In this document: positions 1-6,395 of the stretch, in pieces
Numbering within the stretch: position 1 is the first letter of the stretch
Layout: every line of letters begins with the position of its first letter
Source of the DNA: Euryarchaeota archaeon UBA24
GTDB lineage: Archaea; Halobacteriota; Halobacteria; Halobacteriales; Hikarchaeaceae
Length of the DNA: 17,656 bases
Assembly: GCA_002503845.1 (NCBI GenBank)
Contig: DASO01000010.1
Span: 1-17,656, forward strand
Direction of reading: 5' to 3'
Position numbers and translations under genes: made by a program
The notes under the pieces: model-generated
Databases searched by the model: none
Seen by the model: only the letters and a program-made list of their open reading frames with translations
What the model was told of the DNA's origin: nothing

Positions 1-438
1 TCTATAGAAATGCACCACCAAGAAGTTCCAGAAGCAAAGGCAGGAGACAATGTTGGGTTTAATGTAAGGGGTGTCGGTAAGGAAGATGTGCGTCGCGGAG
101 ACGTTCTTGGCCCTGCGGACAATCCTCCAAAGGTTGCAAAAAGATTCAAAGCTCAAATCATAGTTATGCAGCACCCTAGTGTCATAACAGTGGGGTATAC
201 CCCCGTTTTCCATGCACACACATCGCAGGTGGCATGTACGTTTGAGGAGATCACAGATACACAAGGAAAATCCCTTGATTTCATCAAAGCAGGGGATGCA
301 GCTCTTGTTTGGGTGCGACCACAGAAGCCAGTCGTAATCGAAGTGGCAAGTGACATACCAGAATTGGGTGCCTTTGCAATACGCGACATGGGATCAACAA
401 TTGCAGCTGGGAAAGTCGTCGAAATCGAAGAGGCATAG
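1..438 (+). CDS. tuf: Translation elongation factor 1-alpha (EF-1A), 3' part only
   Basis: Only the last 145 or so residues are present; the frame is open to the left edge, so the gene starts outside the window. EF-1A is the GTPase that brings aminoacyl-tRNA to the ribosome A site. The visible part covers the end of beta-barrel domain 2 (SIEMHH, then [11 protein letters not shown] and RGDVLG) and domain 3 ([14 protein letters not shown], then [12 protein letters not shown] near the end). This matches archaeal and eukaryotic EF-1A rather than bacterial EF-Tu. The G domain is outside the window and cannot be checked. The stop TAG at 436-438 is followed directly by the rpsJ start codon with no spacer, as in archaeal str operons, so the two genes are surely cotranscribed and probably translationally coupled. 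Confidence 0.97.
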   Translation, partial: SIEMHHQEVPEAKAGDNVGFNVRGVGKEDVRRGDVLGPADNPPKVAKRFKAQIIVMQHPSVITVGYTPVFHAHTSQVACTFEEITDTQGKSLDFIKAGDAALVWVRPQKPVVIEVASDIPELGAFAIRDMGSTIAAGKVVEIEEA

Positions 439-750
439 ATGCAACAGGCGCGCATACGTTTAGCAGGAACTAGCCCTACCGATCTCGACGCGATTTGTTC
501 TGATGTTTGTTCTATTGCTGAGAAAACTGGAGTAAATTTGAGCGGCCCCATACCGCTTCCTACTAGAAAGCTGGAAGTTCCTTGCAGGAAATCGCCGGAT
601 GGGGAGGGGACTGCAACATGGGAGCATTGGGAGATGCGAGTGCACAAAAGGTTAATAGATCTTGATGCAGACGAGCGTGCATTACGTCAATTGATGCGAA
701 TTCAAGTTCCAAAAGATGTCAGTATTGAAATAGTCCTTACAGGAGGCTAA
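439..750 (+). CDS. rpsJ: Small ribosomal subunit protein uS10
   Basis: This 103-residue protein has the usual length for archaeal uS10 (about 102). It opens with [12 protein letters not shown], has the central [10 protein letters not shown] segment of the S10 loop, and ends in [17 protein letters not shown]. uS10 binds 16S rRNA in the head of the small subunit. The ATG at 439 touches the stop codon of the EF-1A gene, which fixes the start and implies translational coupling. The tuf-rpsJ order is typical of archaea. A T-run shortly after the stop codon (763-767) probably ends the transcript. Nothing in the protein looks unusual. Confidence 0.97.
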   Translation: MQQARIRLAGTSPTDLDAICSDVCSIAEKTGVNLSGPIPLPTRKLEVPCRKSPDGEGTATWEHWEMRVHKRLIDLDADERALRQLMRIQVPKDVSIEIVLTGG

Positions 751-760
751 TAGAATATCG

Positions 761-776
761 TGTTTTTGTCTAATTT
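761..776 (+). terminator. T-rich terminator after rpsJ
   Basis: A run of five T (763-767) followed by TCTAATTT lies about 12 bases after the rpsJ stop. Archaeal RNA polymerase terminates at such T-runs without needing a hairpin, and no stable hairpin is seen before it. It separates the ribosomal operon from the tRNA gene. Confidence 0.4.
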
Positions 777-805
777 GTGGAATCATAGTTAGGTACTCGT
801 AACTC

Positions 806-813
806 TCATATAC
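806..813 (+). promoter_or_regulatory. TATA-like box for tRNA-Ala
   Basis: TCATATAC is centred about 27 bases before the first tRNA base at 837. This fits an archaeal TATA box with initiation at or very near the mature 5' end. The match is short, so the support is mainly its position. Confidence 0.35.
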
Positions 814-836
814 CACCACTTATTGTACCCTGAATA

Positions 837-908
837 GGGCTTGTAGTTCAGTCGCAGAATGCTCGCTTCGCATGCGAGAGGCCCCGGGTTCAAATCCCGG
901 CAAGTCCA
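837..908 (+). tRNA. tRNA-Ala (anticodon CGC)
   Basis: A full cloverleaf can be folded. The acceptor stem is 837-843 with 901-907 and includes the G3:U70 wobble (839 with 905) that identifies alanine tRNAs. The D stem is 846-849 with 857-860, the anticodon stem 862-866 with 874-878, and the T stem 884-888 with 896-900 around loop TTCAAAT. The anticodon loop TTCGCAT places CGC at 869-871, which reads GCG alanine codons. The discriminator is A908 and no CCA is encoded. The D loop (850-856, AGTCGCA) has only one G where G18-G19 is expected, which is unusual. No intron is seen. Confidence 0.93.
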
Positions 909-972
909 TGGGAAATGGCAATACCGGATGAAAGGGGAGATTGCTGATTTTAGAGTTTTGGTGAGAAAGGTA

Positions 973-1266
973 TTATTCTGCCCAGTTAAGTAGGCAGGCG
1001 CCTTGGTCTAATTCTGCAATGCGTTCTGGACTGAATGTAATTGGGTTTCCAATATGTTTCTCAACACATTCTGGATATTCATTCATGGTCCTATACAAAT
1101 TAATCCCAGAATATGAAGCTAATTGATTTGCGATTGTTTCGATGTGAGATTCATCTAGTGATCCAGAATTGTTTTTTTTGATATTTGTAAATATCATCCT
1201 AAGAAATTCTTCAGGACTCTCATCGTGTAATCGTCTGCTGGGATCTGACTTCACCGTCCTGCTCAT
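973..1266 (-). CDS. Small protein of unknown function (97 residues)
   Basis: I do not recognise a family. The protein is short and polar, with no membrane segment, signal peptide or clear metal motif, and has two scattered cysteines. The first 20 residues are charged (SRTVKSDPSRRLHDESPEEF); a probable helical part follows, and the end is LNWAE. Reality as a gene is supported by a good Shine-Dalgarno-like AGAGGA just before the ATG at 1266 and by the absence of any competing gene in this stretch. It lies 71 bases downstream of metY on the same strand and could be its last cistron. An AT-rich stretch at 1275-1286 lies too close to the ATG to be a normal TATA box for this start. Confidence 0.6.
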   Translation of the reverse strand: MSRTVKSDPSRRLHDESPEEFLRMIFTNIKKNNSGSLDESHIETIANQLASYSGINLYRTMNEYPECVEKHIGNPITFSPERIAELDQGACLLNWAE

Positions 1267-1337
1267 TTTATCCTCTTAAATATAATTGTATCGAATGTGG
1301 TTTTGTTTAAACGAAGAGGAAAATTTGCGTAGATGGG

Positions 1338-2624
1338 TTAGATTTGTTCTAAGGCTTGTTCTAGATCGGCGAGGATGTCGTCTATGTGTTCTATTCCAAT
1401 TGAAAGTCGGATATATCCAGGAGTTACACCTGCGCGTAATTGATCTTCGTCAGACAACTGTTGGTGGGTTGTTGTGGCAGGGTGAATAGCAAGACTTCTT
1501 GCATCACCGATATTGGCAACGAGATAGAAGAGGTCGAGTGCATCTATAAATTTTTGACCCGCTTCTTTTCCACCTTCTAATTCGAATCCTATTAGAGATC
1601 CGAAGCCCTGTGTTAAATATTTTTTAGCTCGTTGGATTACTTCTTTATCTTCATGTAAAGTTGGATAAGTTACAGTAGTAATTTTAGGATGGTTGTTCAA
1701 GAAATCTGCAACTTTCTCCGCGTTGGAGAAATGAGCACGTAATCGTAGGGGGAGTGTTTCCAATCCTTGAATAAAATTATAAGCATTGAAAGGAGATAAT
1801 GCAGATCCAAAATCCCTGAGTCCGACCACCCTAGCTCTACTGATATAAGCAACTTCGCCGAATGCGGAAAAAACAGCTCCATGGTAACTACCAGATGGAG
1901 TGTTGAATAGAGGCTGCCTTTCAGGGACTTTTCCCCAATCGAAGTTTCCACCATCTACTACAATTCCACCAATTGAGTTTCCATGACCACCTATCCACTT
2001 AGTCAAGGAATGCACTACAACTGCTGCACCGTGGTCCAATGGCCTGCAAGTTATAGGAGAAGAAGTATTATCAACGATCAAAGGTATGTTGAATTCACGG
2101 CCTATATTGGCAACTTCCTCTATGGGAAATGGAGTTAGTTTTGGATTTGGTAATGCTTCTGCATAATATGCTCTTGTTTTCTCATCGGTGAGTTCACGGA
2201 AATTTTCAGGGTCTGCGGGGTCTGCGAATCTCACATCAATGCCTATATTTCTAAGACTATTATTAAATAGATTCCAGGTACCACCATAGAGATCTGTGGA
2301 AGAAACTATATTATCCCCAGCTTGTGCCACATTGAGGATGGAAAGTGTTGTTGCCGCTTGTCCAGAAGCAACAGCTAAAGCTGCGACACCACCTTCAAGG
2401 GCAGCAACGCGTTCCTCAAGAACTGCGTTAGTTGGATTCATAATCCTAGTATATATGTTTCCAGGTTCAGTTAGTGCGAATAAATTCGCAGCATGTTCTG
2501 TGTCGTTGAACTCATATGCAGTTGTTTGGTAGATGGGAACTGCGACAGAGTTGGTCGAAGAATCGGATCGATATGAACCCCCGTGGAGGCCCAAAGTTTC
2601 GGGGTGAATATAATTGTTAGACAT
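1338..2624 (-). CDS. metY: O-acetylhomoserine sulfhydrylase (aminocarboxypropyltransferase), PLP-dependent
   Basis: Predicted to join O-acetyl-L-homoserine with sulfide (or methanethiol) to give homocysteine (or methionine), using cytosolic pyridoxal phosphate. The 428 residues match the usual MetY length, longer than MetB/MetC at about 380-390. Visible Cys/Met-metabolism fold-type I markers are YTRIMNPTNAVLEERVA at about 58-74 (PLP phosphate contact Tyr58/Arg60), ALAVASGQAA near 82-91, cofactor aspartate D185 in IVDNT, and the Schiff-base lysine K209 in HSLTKWIGGHG. CRPLDHGA before the lysine is also typical of MetY. The start at 2624 is preceded by AAGGT and a TATA-like box at 2654-2665. 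The enzyme allows direct sulfhydrylation without cystathionine. No homoserine acetyltransferase (metX) is in the window. O-succinylhomoserine or methanethiol use cannot be excluded. Confidence 0.93.
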   Translation of the reverse strand: MSNNYIHPETLGLHGGSYRSDSSTNSVAVPIYQTTAYEFNDTEHAANLFALTEPGNIYTRIMNPTNAVLEERVAALEGGVAALAVASGQAATTLSILNVAQAGDNIVSSTDLYGGTWNLFNNSLRNIGIDVRFADPADPENFRELTDEKTRAYYAEALPNPKLTPFPIEEVANIGREFNIPLIVDNTSSPITCRPLDHGAAVVVHSLTKWIGGHGNSIGGIVVDGGNFDWGKVPERQPLFNTPSGSYHGAVFSAFGEVAYISRARVVGLRDFGSALSPFNAYNFIQGLETLPLRLRAHFSNAEKVADFLNNHPKITTVTYPTLHEDKEVIQRAKKYLTQGFGSLIGFELEGGKEAGQKFIDALDLFYLVANIGDARSLAIHPATTTHQQLSDEDQLRAGVTPGYIRLSIGIEHIDDILADLEQALEQI

Positions 2625-2653
2625 ATTTTACCTTAAAGTTATTCTGCATTCTA

Positions 2654-2665
2654 CATATTTATATG
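2654..2665 (-). promoter_or_regulatory. TATA box upstream of metY
   Basis: On the minus strand this reads CATATAAATATG, close to the archaeal TATA consensus, centred about 35 bases before the metY ATG. A start site about 26 bases downstream would leave a leader of roughly 9 bases containing AAGGT, a short Shine-Dalgarno-like element. Confidence 0.5.
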
Positions 2666-2716
2666 ATTTGTTTTTAATCGGCGAAATTTTTGTAAAAGTT
2701 GCAGTGTGAGTGGGAG

Positions 2717-3622
2717 TTATTGAGAATATTTATCCAAATAACCGGTATTTTTGAGTAAATTGGTTAACTCAGTTAATTTAGCACCAGAAAATGTGGGAAG
2801 GGGAGGCCTTGGGTTTCCAACTTCGAATCCCAAAAGATTTACAGCGGCCTTGACTGGGACGGGATTGCTGACACTGTATAATAATTTTAAGATAGGTAAA
2901 AGTTCGAAATATAATTCTTTGGCTTGGATGGCATCGTCTTGACTAACCCACGGTCGAGATAGTTGTTCCATCTCTTCGGGGATTATATTTCCAGCTACAT
3001 TTGCAGTCCCTGCACCTCCGAGAGCGAGTGTGGGCAGGATGAGAGAATACCCAGGATAGTCACAACACAGAATTGAGAAATCGTTTGCAGTGTTATTTTG
3101 TATTTCTTGGAGTTGGGAAACATCTGGAATTGCTTCTTTGTCTGCGATTATATTTTCTATCTTTGATAGATTGACCATGAGTTCGGGAGAAATATTTACA
3201 CCGACTCTAGTTGGGTTATTATAGATTGCAATTGGTAATTTTACACTTTCTGCGACTTGTTTGAAAAAATCAAAAACGGCTTCTTGAGGTGGTTTTATAT
3301 AGGGTGGTACAATTAAAACGATCCCGAATGCACCTGCACCTTCAGCGTGAGTTGCAAGAGAAATTGTATCGGAAAGTGTGGAACAAGTACATCCAAAAAG
3401 AATAGGTATTTTCCCCCGAGAATAATCGGCCACATGTGAAATGATATCCCTCCGTTCGGGAAGGGAAAGTTGGGTTGATTCTCCAGTAGATCCCATTACT
3501 AATAATCCGCTAGAGCCATGTTTAATGTGGAAATCAATTAACTGATTGAACGCGCCGAGGTTTACGGCACCATTGTCATCATAGGGAGTAACAATTGCGG
3601 GCCAAGATCCTTCTATTCTCAT
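2717..3622 (-). CDS. dapA: Dihydrodipicolinate synthase (4-hydroxy-tetrahydrodipicolinate synthase)
   Basis: A class I aldolase with a TIM-barrel fold, 301 residues from the ATG at 3622. It is predicted to condense pyruvate with aspartate semialdehyde in the DAP lysine pathway. Numbered from that ATG: GSTGES (residues 44-49, the pyruvate carboxylate loop), Tyr134 and Arg139 in YNNPTRVG, and the Schiff-base lysine K162 in IIADKEA. Arg139 aligns with E. coli DapA R138, which binds the semialdehyde carboxylate, so true DapA is favoured over KDG aldolase or N-acetylneuraminate lyase. The family is hard to separate by sequence, and no other lysine gene is nearby. A TTG four codons upstream (3634) is possible, but the family normally begins close to the G-W-P-A-I strand. 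metY lies 92 bases downstream on the same strand. Confidence 0.82.
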   Translation of the reverse strand: MRIEGSWPAIVTPYDDNGAVNLGAFNQLIDFHIKHGSSGLLVMGSTGESTQLSLPERRDIISHVADYSRGKIPILFGCTCSTLSDTISLATHAEGAGAFGIVLIVPPYIKPPQEAVFDFFKQVAESVKLPIAIYNNPTRVGVNISPELMVNLSKIENIIADKEAIPDVSQLQEIQNNTANDFSILCCDYPGYSLILPTLALGGAGTANVAGNIIPEEMEQLSRPWVSQDDAIQAKELYFELLPILKLLYSVSNPVPVKAAVNLLGFEVGNPRPPLPTFSGAKLTELTNLLKNTGYLDKYSQ

Positions 3623-3669
3623 AATATATTTCAAATGAATTCTGACTCACTAAAAGTAAACTCTTGCCA

Positions 3670-3695
3670 TAATCGCTTTTAGAAGTATGCGATTA
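3670..3695 (-). other. Inverted repeat between the small unknown gene and dapA
   Basis: TAATCGC (3670-3676) and GCGATTA (3689-3695) are perfect 7-base inverted arms around a 12-base spacer. The structure begins one base after the stop codon of the upstream minus-strand gene (3697). It could be a 3'-end hairpin of that transcript, a processing site, or an operator ahead of dapA. Confidence 0.45.
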
Positions 3696-3696
3696 G

Positions 3697-4017
3697 TTAA
3701 GGTCCAAATGTCCTAATTTCAATGTGTTTCTCGTCGGTTTTTTCAGTAAAATCATACCCCATTACTGCTTCTCGTTGTGAATTCAGAGTTTGAGTTAGCA
3801 TTTTATGTAAGTGATAATCTGCATCGGGTTTGTCCGGTTGCCAAACAAACACATTTGTGAGTGGTTTTGATTCAGCATCTAGATCGTAGAAAATATGATA
3901 TACCTGATACAGATCTCCGTGGATTCGGACCCATTGATCTCGTTGGGGGATGATATTTGACTCAATAGTAACTATAGGGGTAGAACCCTGGAGGAGATAT
4001 CTGACTTTGGTGGACAT
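3697..4017 (-). CDS. Small protein of unknown function (106 residues)
   Basis: I do not recognise a family. The sequence alternates hydrophobic and polar residues in short strands (VRYLLQG, PIVTIES, WVRIHGDLYQVYHIFYD, LTNVFVWQP), suggesting a small beta-barrel or SH3-like fold, followed by a probable helix (DYHLHKMLTQTL). It has no cysteines, signal or membrane segment. The ATG at 4017 is preferred; a TTG at 4038 would add seven residues but lies inside a T6 run that may be a terminator of the upstream gene. It sits 38 bases after the SDR gene and 74 bases before dapA, all on the same strand, and could be cotranscribed with either. Confidence 0.65.
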   Translation of the reverse strand: MSTKVRYLLQGSTPIVTIESNIIPQRDQWVRIHGDLYQVYHIFYDLDAESKPLTNVFVWQPDKPDADYHLHKMLTQTLNSQREAVMGYDFTEKTDEKHIEIRTFGP

Positions 4018-4033
4018 ATAGGAAGGAATGGTT

Positions 4034-4044
4034 GTCAAAAAATT
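4034..4044 (-). terminator. T6 run after the SDR gene
   Basis: On the minus strand CAATTTTTTGAC, with T6 at 4042-4037, begins about 14 bases after the SDR stop codon. It could terminate some of the SDR transcripts before the small downstream gene. Confidence 0.3.
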
Positions 4045-4055
4045 GAGAGTTTCGA

Positions 4056-4838
4056 TTAGGCGCAGCGCATTCGACCGCCATCAACAGGAATTGCCGCTCC
4101 AGTAACATATCCGGCCCGAGGACTAGATAAAAAGGCAGCCACATCTCCTATTTCTTCGGGCGTTCCCATTCGGTTTAAGGGATTATCTGCCCAGCCTATA
4201 AGAGCTTCTGAGAGAGAAGTATATTTTCCAGAGTCAACTGTATCTTGTGCATGCCGGATCATCAAAGGTGTATCATGAGACCCAGGTAAAATTGCATTTA
4301 CCCGTATAGGTGCCCACTCAAAGGAAAGAACTTTCATAAGGCCGATGAGGGATTTTCTAACCGAACTAGACATAGTCATATTTGGATTGGTTTCTTTTAC
4401 AGCGGTTGCAGTGATTAAAACGACAGAACCCACATCGCTATTGGATAATAGGGGGTGAGCGGCGTGCAGTATCCTTACGACATTCATCGTGAAAGTGTCA
4501 TATGCGTCGTACCAGTTATCTACACTGAGGTTATTAAATGACCCATCTACGGGTTGTCCTGCAGAAGTGACAATATGGTCGAGTTGTCCAAATTTTTTGG
4601 TAATTTGATCAAGTAAATTTTGGACATCCTCGGGTTTAGTTAAATCCGTCTGGATTGCCAGTATATCTCCTTTTGCTTCAACTTCGAGGGATTCTTTTGC
4701 GCGGGTTAGGCGGTTAGAATCTCTACCACAGATAACTACATTTGCACCTTCTAGTGAAAGGGAACGTGCGCACCCTAGTCCCATTCCACTTGAGCTAGCA
4801 GTGACGAGTGCTGTGTTCCCATGAATTCCAAGATCCAT
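4056..4838 (-). CDS. Short-chain dehydrogenase/reductase-fold protein with atypical active site
   Basis: 260 residues with the layout of a classical SDR: an N-terminal nucleotide-binding motif (TASSSGMGLG, 13-22, where the family usually has TGxxxGxG), a CGRD segment after strand 2, helix-4 Asn at N119, and the C-terminal GRM..PEEIGDVAAFLSS and VTGAAIPVDGG signature. The catalytic set is missing: the usual Ser position appears to be A144, and the YxxxK motif reads SSSVR (157-161), so Tyr is Ser and Lys is Arg. From memory, a divergent SDR branch with a similar S/N-x-V-R motif exists in other microbes, so this is probably an inherited state and not damage. The substrate is unknown; dinucleotide binding is still likely. 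A TATA box centred 26 bases before the ATG (4861-4867) suggests a leaderless transcript starting at 4838. Confidence 0.85.
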   Translation of the reverse strand: MDLGIHGNTALVTASSSGMGLGCARSLSLEGANVVICGRDSNRLTRAKESLEVEAKGDILAIQTDLTKPEDVQNLLDQITKKFGQLDHIVTSAGQPVDGSFNNLSVDNWYDAYDTFTMNVVRILHAAHPLLSNSDVGSVVLITATAVKETNPNMTMSSSVRKSLIGLMKVLSFEWAPIRVNAILPGSHDTPLMIRHAQDTVDSGKYTSLSEALIGWADNPLNRMGTPEEIGDVAAFLSSPRAGYVTGAAIPVDGGRMRCA

Positions 4839-4860
4839 AGTAATAGTAAGAATTTAATCG

Positions 4861-4867
4861 TTATAAA
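4861..4867 (-). promoter_or_regulatory. TATA box for the SDR gene
   Basis: TTTATAA on the minus strand is centred at 4864, exactly 26 bases before the A of the SDR start codon. This spacing predicts that transcription starts on the start codon, a leaderless mRNA. Confidence 0.55.
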
Positions 4868-4877
4868 GTGACAAGTT

Positions 4878-4890
4878 TTGAAAAAGAAAT
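4878..4890 (-). terminator. T-rich terminator after the marC-like gene
   Basis: On the minus strand ATTTCTTTTTC lies about 11 bases after the marC-like stop codon and just before the SDR promoter. No hairpin is needed for archaeal termination at such a run. Confidence 0.4.
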
Positions 4891-4900
4891 GGGTGGAGAG

Positions 4901-5551
4901 TCACACAAGGATTGGAAATGTTGCTTTCAATCCCTCTATGACGAATTCTATCGCGATGGCGCCGAGTAGTAGCCCAAATATTTTTTGGTGGATAATAAGG
5001 ATATTTGGACTTATTTTAGAGGTCAATTCGCTTGCGATCCACATTGAAAGTGCAGCAAGTAAAATCACTGCGACTATTGGGATAAATGCGATTAATTGTG
5101 ACTGTGGAGTGGCGCTTGCCTTGTCTGCTAGAAATATAGTCAGAGTGATAGTTGCAGGACCTGCAATCATAGGAATTGCAATGGGGAAAGTGGCTATGGA
5201 AGAGAGAAATTCGTCGTTGATAGCTGCATCTAGATTTTGTTCCCTCTGTTCCTGCATTTTTCCAAATATCATCTTGTATGCAATTGCTATCAAAAATAGT
5301 CCACCTATAATTCGAAAAGAGTTCATTCCAATTCCAAATGCACTTAAGATAATTGCCCCAAACATCCAAAAAATAATAAGTGTGATCAGAGATATCAAAG
5401 TGGCTCGAATGCAGATAGACCGGAGGTCTTTCTTGGACATTCCAAGTCCAGAAGCTACGCTTGCGAAAACGGGGATAAGACCTAGAGGATTGACAGTGAC
5501 AAAAATCAAAATGAATGTTTCAAGAGAAGATGTAAGCATATCAGATAACAT
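4901..5551 (-). CDS. MarC-family (UPF0056) integral membrane protein
   Basis: 216 residues with about six membrane segments (roughly 10-30, 48-70, 79-97, 118-140, 152-173, 186-206). Family marks are the first-helix VNPLGLIPVF and the central FPIAIPMIAGPATIT motif, which is repeated in weaker form as expected for this duplicated fold. A short charged loop (KMQEQREQNLD) separates the two halves. MarC proteins are inner-membrane proteins of unsettled function; the old link to multiple antibiotic resistance has not held up, so no substrate is assigned. The start is placed at 5551 because a longer frame to 5641 would run into the 3' end of sdhB and adds a polar tail not seen in the family. The ATG at 5539 is an alternative. 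The gene lies 58 bases after sdhB, with a T6 run between them. Confidence 0.88.
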   Translation of the reverse strand: MLSDMLTSSLETFILIFVTVNPLGLIPVFASVASGLGMSKKDLRSICIRATLISLITLIIFWMFGAIILSAFGIGMNSFRIIGGLFLIAIAYKMIFGKMQEQREQNLDAAINDEFLSSIATFPIAIPMIAGPATITLTIFLADKASATPQSQLIAFIPIVAVILLAALSMWIASELTSKISPNILIIHQKIFGLLLGAIAIEFVIEGLKATFPILV

Positions 5552-5596
5552 TCTAAACTGAACCTGTACGCGAGAGGACTTAGGGTTTTGGAAGTA

Positions 5597-5608
5597 ATGA
5601 AAAAAGAT
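5597..5608 (-). terminator. T6 run after sdhB
   Basis: On the minus strand AATCTTTTTTCATT starts within two bases of the sdhB stop codon. It is the likely end of the sdhCAB transcript, with possible read-through into the marC-like gene. Confidence 0.45.
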
Positions 5609-5609
5609 T

Positions 5610-6395
5610 CTATTTATTGAACTGTTTTTTGATCCATCCAAGGATGCTATAATAATTATCTACAACGTATTCTTTTTGGGGAATGATTGCGTTATCAGTG
5701 ATGCTGATGTGTTCAGGGCAAACGTCGGTACAACAACGGGTGATATTGCAATGGCCGATTCCACCTTGGCCTTCTTTTAACCACTCGCTCCTGTCGGCAG
5801 TATCTTCGGGATGGAAATGGAGTGCAGCAGACCGGACGAAAAATCGGGGCCCGCCAAAGCTATCTTTTTTATCATGTTCCCGTAGAACGTGACAGACATC
5901 TTGACAAAGGAAACATTCAATACATTTTCGGAATTCTCTGGAACGTTCTATGTCTTCTTGTTGATAGATGAAATCAGAGTCCTCGTCTGGGGAGAATGGC
6001 TGTATTGTTTTGTTTACTTCATAGTTCCAGGAGACATCAGATACCAAATCTTTGAGAATGGGAAATGTCTTCATAGGAGTCACGGTGATTGGAATTTTAG
6101 GATCGAAATCAGATAAACGTGTCATGCAAGCTAACTTTGGCATCCCATTGACTTCCATTCCACAAGACCCACATCGGCCGGATTTGCAATTCCATCGGAC
6201 CGCGAGTTCTGTGTCTTGATTTTCTTGTATAGAAAGGATAGCATCTAAAACCACCATTCCTTCATCAACAGAAACTTCATAATCAACGAACTCACCGGTT
6301 TTATCATTCCCCTTGAAAATTTTGAAAGTGTAGCTGAGAGGGTAGGTCTGAGGGATGGAACTGAGAGGACTTGATGTATTGATTTCTGCGCTCAT
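5610..6395 (-). CDS. sdhB: Succinate dehydrogenase/fumarate reductase iron-sulfur subunit
   Basis: 261 residues carrying the three Fe-S clusters that move electrons from the flavin to the membrane anchor. The [2Fe-2S] ligands are Cys70, Cys75, Cys78 and Cys90 in the N-terminal ferredoxin domain (CKSGRCGSCGM). The C-terminal domain has Cys158, 161 and 164 with Cys226 for [4Fe-4S], and Cys168, 216 and 222 for [3Fe-4S]; the spacing C216-x5-C222-x3-C226-P matches E. coli SdhB. Cys221 is an extra neighbour. The N-terminus is about 20 residues longer than in many homologues. The ATG at 6395 overlaps the sdhA stop by four bases (ATGA), showing translational coupling. Direction (oxidation or reduction) cannot be read from sequence, but the aerobic context favours succinate oxidation. 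Confidence 0.95.
   Translation of the reverse strand: MSAEINTSSPLSSIPQTYPLSYTFKIFKGNDKTGEFVDYEVSVDEGMVVLDAILSIQENQDTELAVRWNCKSGRCGSCGMEVNGMPKLACMTRLSDFDPKIPITVTPMKTFPILKDLVSDVSWNYEVNKTIQPFSPDEDSDFIYQQEDIERSREFRKCIECFLCQDVCHVLREHDKKDSFGGPRFFVRSAALHFHPEDTADRSEWLKEGQGGIGHCNITRCCTDVCPEHISITDNAIIPQKEYVVDNYYSILGWIKKQFNK

Noticed and set aside
153..647. 164-codon minus-strand frame opposite EF-1A and rpsJ
   Set aside because: Both plus-strand genes are unmistakable and essential; the opposite frame has no family resemblance.
4878..5561. Long open frame of 227 codons on the plus strand opposite the marC-like gene
   Set aside because: The minus frame encodes a clear MarC family protein. The plus frame mirrors its hydrophobic codons and has no recognisable motif, so it is a shadow frame.
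5552..5641. N-terminal extension of the marC-like protein by 30 residues
   Set aside because: It would overlap the end of sdhB and the T6 terminator, and adds a polar stretch before the first membrane helix that MarC proteins lack.
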